From Beta vulgaris subsp. vulgaris (lineage: Eukaryota; Streptophyta; Magnoliopsida; Caryophyllales; Amaranthaceae): a stretch of DNA of 64,000 nucleotides. Of this stretch, positions 59,701-64,000 are shown in pieces (within the stretch, counting starts at the first letter, position 1; each line of letters opens with the position of its first letter). A program made the translations under genes and the position numbers. The notes below the pieces were generated by a model that searched no databases, was not told the origin of the DNA, and saw only the letters and a list, made by a program, of their open reading frames with translations. The DNA lies in contig NC_079203.1 in assembly GCF_026745355.1 (NCBI RefSeq), positions 5,082,352 to 5,146,351 of the forward strand. The letters run 5' to 3'.

Positions 59701-61219
59701 TTATAAAAACACCAAATAATGTTGCGATGCTTCTCATATGTCCTCAATTGATCACCACTTGAGTTGTAAAACAATTGGTACTACCACTTTATCATGGAAT
59801 ATTTCGTGACATTTTCATTGAGGTATAGAAGTACAAGATTTGGGTAATTGTACAAAAGTAAACTTATAGTTCACTAGTTCACTTTCTCAGTTAAAGCACA
59901 TTATTTTTACAGCTGTAAGAAATTACTTCTATTAGTTTACAAGGTAAAAGCTAAAGATCAAAAACCGAGTGCCATACATATCACCATGACTGTTGATGTC
60001 AGGCAAGGCCTTAATATGAAAATCTTTCATTAATTAAGATTCCTCATATTACAAGGTGAAATTTACACCAACGAACCTATGACAAACCTTAGTATAACTC
60101 AATCATATATCCTTGATTTGAAATCAACAGTAATGACAATTCAACTCCTTGATTAAAACATCACAATACCTAGATTTTAGACTGCGATAATAATCCTAAA
60201 GAATATTTTAAAACAAATCATGTAGGTCACTGGTGGTTCAACACTGGGTACACAGACGGAAAATATGCAAAATAATGCACAGGATATCTGTAAACTAATA
60301 CACCACCAGAAAGATTCCAACATCAATACAACAACCACAGCCAGCAAGAATTGAATATCCGAACTCCAATCGATGTCCGTTTGAAATTATACAAACTCCA
60401 TTCAAATCAATAAAAGTGAGACACATTAGCATATTCATTTTGATTATCATAATTCCACCTCCAGTTCCCATTAACATCAAAAGTTCAAATTCAAGCATCT
60501 ATAACCTAACCGACAAGCTGAACAACATCAACAACTCATAACTAGTCATAACTTACATAATCAAGTCAAATAATTCCACAATTTCAGCTCAAATTTACAC
60601 CACACACTAAAAAATCATCAAAAAAATCTCAAAAAATAAAATATTACAGTAAGAACAACATCAATCAACACCTCATATCTTACATAATCAAGTCAAAGAA
60701 TTCCACAATCAGCTCAAATTTACACACAACACTAAAAAATCATCAAAAAAAATCTAAAAAAATAAAAAATTACCAGTGAGAACAACATCAATCAACACCT
60801 CATATCTTAACATAATCAAGTCAAAGAATTCCACATTTCAGCTCAAATTTACACAAAACACTAGAAAAACATCAAAAAAAATCTCAAAAAAAAAATTAAA
60901 ATTCACCAGTGAGATCCACATGAGGATGAGCTCCAGAAAAAAGCACCGAATGACCATAGAAAGAAGGAGAAGGAGGACCAGGAATCCGACTTCCATGAGA
61001 CCATAATTTGAAAATAAGAGCAAGTTTCCTAATCAAAAGAGCTGTAAATCCGATAAAAGTTAACCAAAGCAAGAGATTAATCTCTCGAATAGCATAATCC
61101 TTCAAAATTTGTTGAGAATTATTGCAATAAGTAGAATCAATTGATCCAGACGAGTGGTAAAGTCGACGAGAGATGAAATTGAGGAGGAGAGAGAATTGAG
61201 AGTTGCATGGCGTCGTCAT
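50790..61219 (-). CDS. Cytochrome P450 of unassigned family, atypical I-helix
   Basis: Exons 61219–60907, 59628–59429, 56492–55854, 54116–53966, 53296–53120, 51937–51768 and 50897–50790 join in consistent phases to give 585 aa. An N-terminal membrane segment (about residues 45–70) precedes the hinge IPGPPSPSFYGH. The K-helix ExxR is YESAR (E416, R419), the meander NPYRF, and the heme loop FGSGLRACVG has ligand Cys528. The I-helix, expected (A/G)Gx(D/E)T(T/S), reads HGCLTT at about 359–364. The glycine and threonines are kept but the acid is a leucine. Before it sits a low-complexity loop (about 305–350) rich in Asn, Ser and Cys that makes the protein longer than the usual 500. It has many introns and is not a typical A-type plant P450. 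I cannot assign a family or substrate. The gene spans 10.4 kb with MITE-laden introns. Confidence 0.88.
51614..51627. repeat. Poly-C run (14)
   Basis: An uninterrupted C tract in intron 6 of the unassigned P450, so poly-G in its pre-mRNA. Similar runs lie at 54749–54761 (13) and 56712–56723 (12). Confidence 0.95.
54749..54761. repeat. Poly-C run (13)
   Basis: A C tract in intron 3 of the same gene. A short GT repeat follows at about 54788–54804. Confidence 0.95.
56712..56723. repeat. Poly-C run (12)
   Basis: A C tract in intron 2 of the same gene, 220 bp upstream (in gene sense) of exon 3. Confidence 0.95.
57817..58215. mobile_element. Stowaway-like MITE, decayed right end
   Basis: CTCCCTCCGTATCGAAATG follows TA at the left. 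The interior (ACATTGAGACCAATC and GTGCAAAAGTTAAAAC) is of the Stowaway kind. The right end (GAGGAAATAGAGAACGTA) no longer pairs well. It lies in intron 2 of the unassigned P450. Confidence 0.5.
58956..59248. mobile_element. Stowaway MITE (293 bp)
   Basis: Ends CTCCCTCCGATTTTTGAAGA and TCTTCAAAAAACGGAGGGAG are inverted repeats flanked by TA. It lies in intron 2 of the unassigned P450, 180 bp beyond exon 2. Confidence 0.92.
60525..60913. repeat. Tandem triplication (about 130 bp) covering an exon-1 splice donor
   Basis: Three head-to-tail units (about 60525–60653, 60654–60780, 60781–60913) share blocks such as ACATAATCAAGTCAAA, CAGCTCAAATTTACAC and CATCAAAAAA. Each ends in (A)CCAGTGAG or a variant. 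In the third unit that end is the real exon-1/intron-1 border of the P450 on the − strand. Confidence 0.88.
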
Positions 61220-62611
61220 CTTGTTGGAAGAGAGAGAATTGCAGGCATTCAGATGTGAAGAAGAGTGATTCTAGGGTTTAATTGATTTCGATTTTGATTT
61301 GATGTGAAGGTGCGAAATAATTGGGGGATTTTGTTTGTACGAGTTTGACTTGGAAATTGAGGTACTTATTGTTAAAAGTACGAAGAAGATTCTGTGAGCA
61401 GTATTGAAGGGTAGCAGAAAAGTGAAGTAATAAATGGTTGGAGATTGAGATGAAATGAATAAAAATGAGGAGTTAGCTGGAATTTTAAGTTTTTTTAAAC
61501 GTCGGCGCAAACGGCAAATGTAATGTAAAGATAGTTTAGTAGCACATGGTTGTGGATAAGCGCAACCCACTTGTCCACTAGGACTTAGGACTTAGGAATT
61601 AGGAGTATAAGAATAAGATGGTTTCTTCTTGGCTTTTAGGGATACCTTTAGGAAGATTTTACTAGAATTAGACACCCATAGCATAGGATAGCTTGGAAAG
61701 AAAATGGATGGGTAGCAAAAGGTTTGTGAGTAGATAGTTTGGTAAAATGATGGGTGTGTCCTTCTAGATTAATAGTTTGGGTATAAGTTAAACTATTTGA
61801 TATAAATAACAGAATAAGAATTACAGTCAGTGGCGGACCTAGGCTGGTACATGAGAGTGCGCAAAAATTAGGTTTTCTAAAAAGAAAAAAGGAAAAAAGC
61901 TATGTGAAAATGTAAAAACTTATGACTAGAAAACATAAGAAAGTCATCCAATCCTCTTCATGCTTATTAGAAAAATCACGTGAATTCAAATTTCAAAATG
62001 CTTCTCTCTCACTCTTCAATTCACGCTCCTCTTTCTCTCTCTCTCAATTCTCAAATTATTCAATAATGGTGGATTTTTCCAACACTGATTCAAATTCTCT
62101 TGATATAGGAACTATTTATTTTGGTGGAAAGGTTCGAGTTTTTGCTTTTGATTTCTAGGTTTTTGAGGAAATGTGGAATTTGTTGTCGAATTTTTTTCCT
62201 TGGGGGGTGAGTTTGTATTTGTTGAATTTGTGATTTTTTTTATTTATTTTCTTAGTTTGAAGATTTTAGCAAATGGGTATTATAGATCTTGGTTTTTCAT
62301 TTTCTAGGTATTTCTTGAAAATGCATTGGATTGTTTGGTTGTAATTATTTGGCAATTTGCTATTTAGAAATTCAAAAATTGGGGTTTTTAAATTTCTTTT
62401 TAAACTCGTGTTTATTGACTCAAATTCTGTTGTTCGACTAGTATATTGCTTAAAAATTTGCTAGGGTAGTAGCCTACTAGATGACTATGTCTAAACTTTA
62501 TACTTATAACTTTTGTTTTACTGTTTTAGTATCTTGGATATATTACTATGCTATCTTTGTTGTATGACATTTTTCTACCTAAATTGTTGACTTTTATCTA
62601 TTATTTGTTAT
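61220..62611. other. 5' region of the unassigned P450 and upstream spacer
   Basis: The first bases should hold the 5' untranslated region of the P450. Near 61830 the motif CAGTGGCGGACCTAGG resembles a common plant transposon end but has no partner. An open frame at 61922–62158 (78 aa, SLS-rich then MVDFSNTDSNSLDIG) has no recognisable similarity. It could be a first exon because GGAAAG is followed by GT, but I do not call it. Confidence 0.4.
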
Positions 62612-63315
62612 CACTACAAAAACACGCTCATATAGCGACGGAATTTTAGAAACGGATACAAATCCGTTTCTAATTTAGAAACGGAAAATAATAATATGTT
62701 TCTAAAATAATATAGAGGCGGGTTTTGAAATTCGTTCCTAAGTTAGAGACAGCTTATAAATTTGTTTTCGGTGTGTTTTACCAATTTCTCCATTCTTTGT
62801 CAAAGAAGTTAGATCTAATTTAGAGACGAATTTTTAAATTTAGAAACGGATTTTTAAATTCAGTCTCTAAATTAGGAACGCGTTTTTTTATCTCTGTTTC
62901 TAAATCAGGGACGAATTTTAATTCCGTCTCTAATTTAGTCTAGTAAATATGTTTTATAATGCAAGAGAATCTGTCTCGAAATTCGAGACGAAAATTCAAA
63001 TTCGTCTCTCTAATTTAGAGACGGATTTTTATTTTCGTCTCTAATTTAGATGATCAGGTATTTTTAATAATGCATTTTAGAGAAGAATTCATATATATGT
63101 CTCTAAATTAAAGACATATATATACATTCATCTCTAAATTAGGGACGAATTTTTATACTAGTCTCTAATTTAGACAAGTAGACATTTTTTATAATGCGCT
63201 TTAGAGAAATAAATTCAATTATAGAGACGAAAATTCAGTTTTGTATCTAAATTAGAGACGGATTTTAAAGTCTGACTTTGAAATAAAGACAGATTTCTAG
63301 ATCCGTTTCCAATAT
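62612..63315. mobile_element. CACTA-type transposon terminus with subterminal repeats
   Basis: The segment opens CACTACAAAAA, the conserved end of plant En/Spm (CACTA) elements. It continues for about 700 bp with many copies, in both orientations, of a TTAGAGACGGATTTT-like motif, the subterminal transposase-binding field of that superfamily. No matching TTTTTGTAGTG end is seen before 64000, so the element is truncated or extends past the window. Confidence 0.75.
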
Positions 63316-63365
63316 TTCCTTCAATTATTATCAATTCCATGCATAAAAGTAAACAAGTAGTATTT

Positions 63366-63480
63366 GGTGTAGTTGGTACGAGTTTCTCCTTGTAGCTTAG
63401 AGGTCACATGTTTGATGGTGGGAACTTTTGTTATTCTAAATTGAAGTGATCATCTTGGGTTGAGTTCAATTAATATCGTT
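63366..63480 (+). mobile_element. Possible tRNA-derived SINE
   Basis: GGTGTAGTTGGTACGAG resembles a tRNA A box. A degenerate B box (about 63402–63422, around GTCACATGTTTGATGG) follows at tRNA spacing. No poly(A) or target duplication was found. Confidence 0.4.
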
Positions 63481-63659
63481 TGTTTTATTTTTGTAATCAT
63501 TTTATATGTGATATTCGGATTTTATGGGGTCCGTTCACATTTTGATTTTACTTTTCTATTCTTATGTAATGAACAATTTTTGTGAACTTTTTTCACTATT
63601 TTTGTGTTTGTTGTATGTCCGTACCCTCAAAATTAAATTTGTAAGAATAGTGACTTAAT

Positions 63660-64000
63660 GGTGTTTGGTAGAATGCGTGAAGAAGGAATGGCATAAGGTT
63701 GACTTTGAATGCACATATCTCTCAATATATAAATGGTTTTGATGTAATTCAAAGTGGAGGTGATAGCTTGTTCCAAGAGCTTTCCAACGATAGGTCATAC
63801 GCCCAATTCTGCTGAGAAACGAGAAAGTTATGACTGTTTTACGAAGAACTGACGAAACTGTTTTCGTCCTACGCTCCGCCTGGGCAGGTCGGGCGCATCT
63901 CGCCCGGTCGGGCGCGCAAGCATTTCTGGAGAGCTGGGTTCCGCCCGGTCGGGCGGATTTCTCCCGGGCCGCCCGGGCGGGTCGGCGCTTTATGCGGAAA
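63660..64000. mobile_element. LTR-like sequence with GC-rich palindromic motifs, cut by window end
   Basis: A stretch around CAACGATAGGTCATACGCCC and CGAGAAAGTTATGAC is typical of long gypsy LTRs in plants. From about 63880 the sequence turns strongly GC-rich, with repeated CCCGGTCGGGCG motifs. The open end prevents assignment of LTR borders or lineage. Confidence 0.4.

Noticed and set aside
60525..60913. CRISPR-like repeat array
   Set aside because: Only three long, head-to-tail units without spacers, in a plant gene; it is a simple tandem duplication.
61922..62158. 78-aa + strand frame near the window end
   Set aside because: No similarity recognised and no downstream exon found; left uncalled.

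Overview
The window is nuclear DNA from a eudicot plant. Evidence: AT-rich sequence, genes split by GT–AG introns, plant-specific families (a class II formin-type PTEN–C2 protein and a CYP98A P450), and plant transposons of nearly every order. The TE and protein flavour would fit Caryophyllales, but that is a guess that I cannot prove from this sequence.

Four host genes could be assembled exon by exon, with all splice phases consistent. (1) + strand, 12452–17873: a class II formin-like protein (541 aa) with the PTEN-like and C2 modules but no FH1/FH2 actin-nucleating part. (2) − strand, 41700–37219: protein arginine methyltransferase 3 (629 aa). (3) − strand, 49151–45454: CYP98A, p-coumaroyl-shikimate/quinate 3'-hydroxylase type (508 aa). 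(4) − strand, 61219–50790: a seven-exon cytochrome P450 of unassigned family (585 aa) with an atypical oxygen-activation helix. They do not form an operon-like unit. The formin runs toward PRMT3, and the last three genes share one orientation.

The rest is mobile DNA. 1–12 kb: a Ty1/copia element with near-identical LTRs abutting an older LTR, a non-autonomous Helitron, a truncated second copia, an LTR remnant, an AT-rich tandem array with a hAT-type MITE inside it, and a LINE tail. 12–18 kb: the formin gene, whose introns hold Stowaway and Harbinger-type MITEs and two small tRNA-like/Helitron-ended composites. 18–36 kb: a 17.5-kb TE block made of two related L1-type LINEs, the second split by a 10.1-kb Ty3/gypsy chromovirus (5-bp target duplication GCTTT). 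This block is bracketed by a second copy of the formin 3' end, fused in frame to LINE reverse transcriptase. 42–45 kb: MITEs and an antisense LINE 3' end. 62–64 kb: a CACTA-type terminus with a subterminal repeat field, a possible SINE, and a GC-rich LTR-like tail cut by the window edge.

Most notable observations: the FH2-less formin and its duplicated tail with a clean MITE empty site; the tRNA-like/Helitron composites; the LINE family with a very short ORF1 overlapping ORF2 by ATGA; the P450 lacking the usual I-helix acid and carrying a tandemly triplicated exon-1 splice donor; and a patch of single-base deletions in one gypsy LTR that looks like assembly error.
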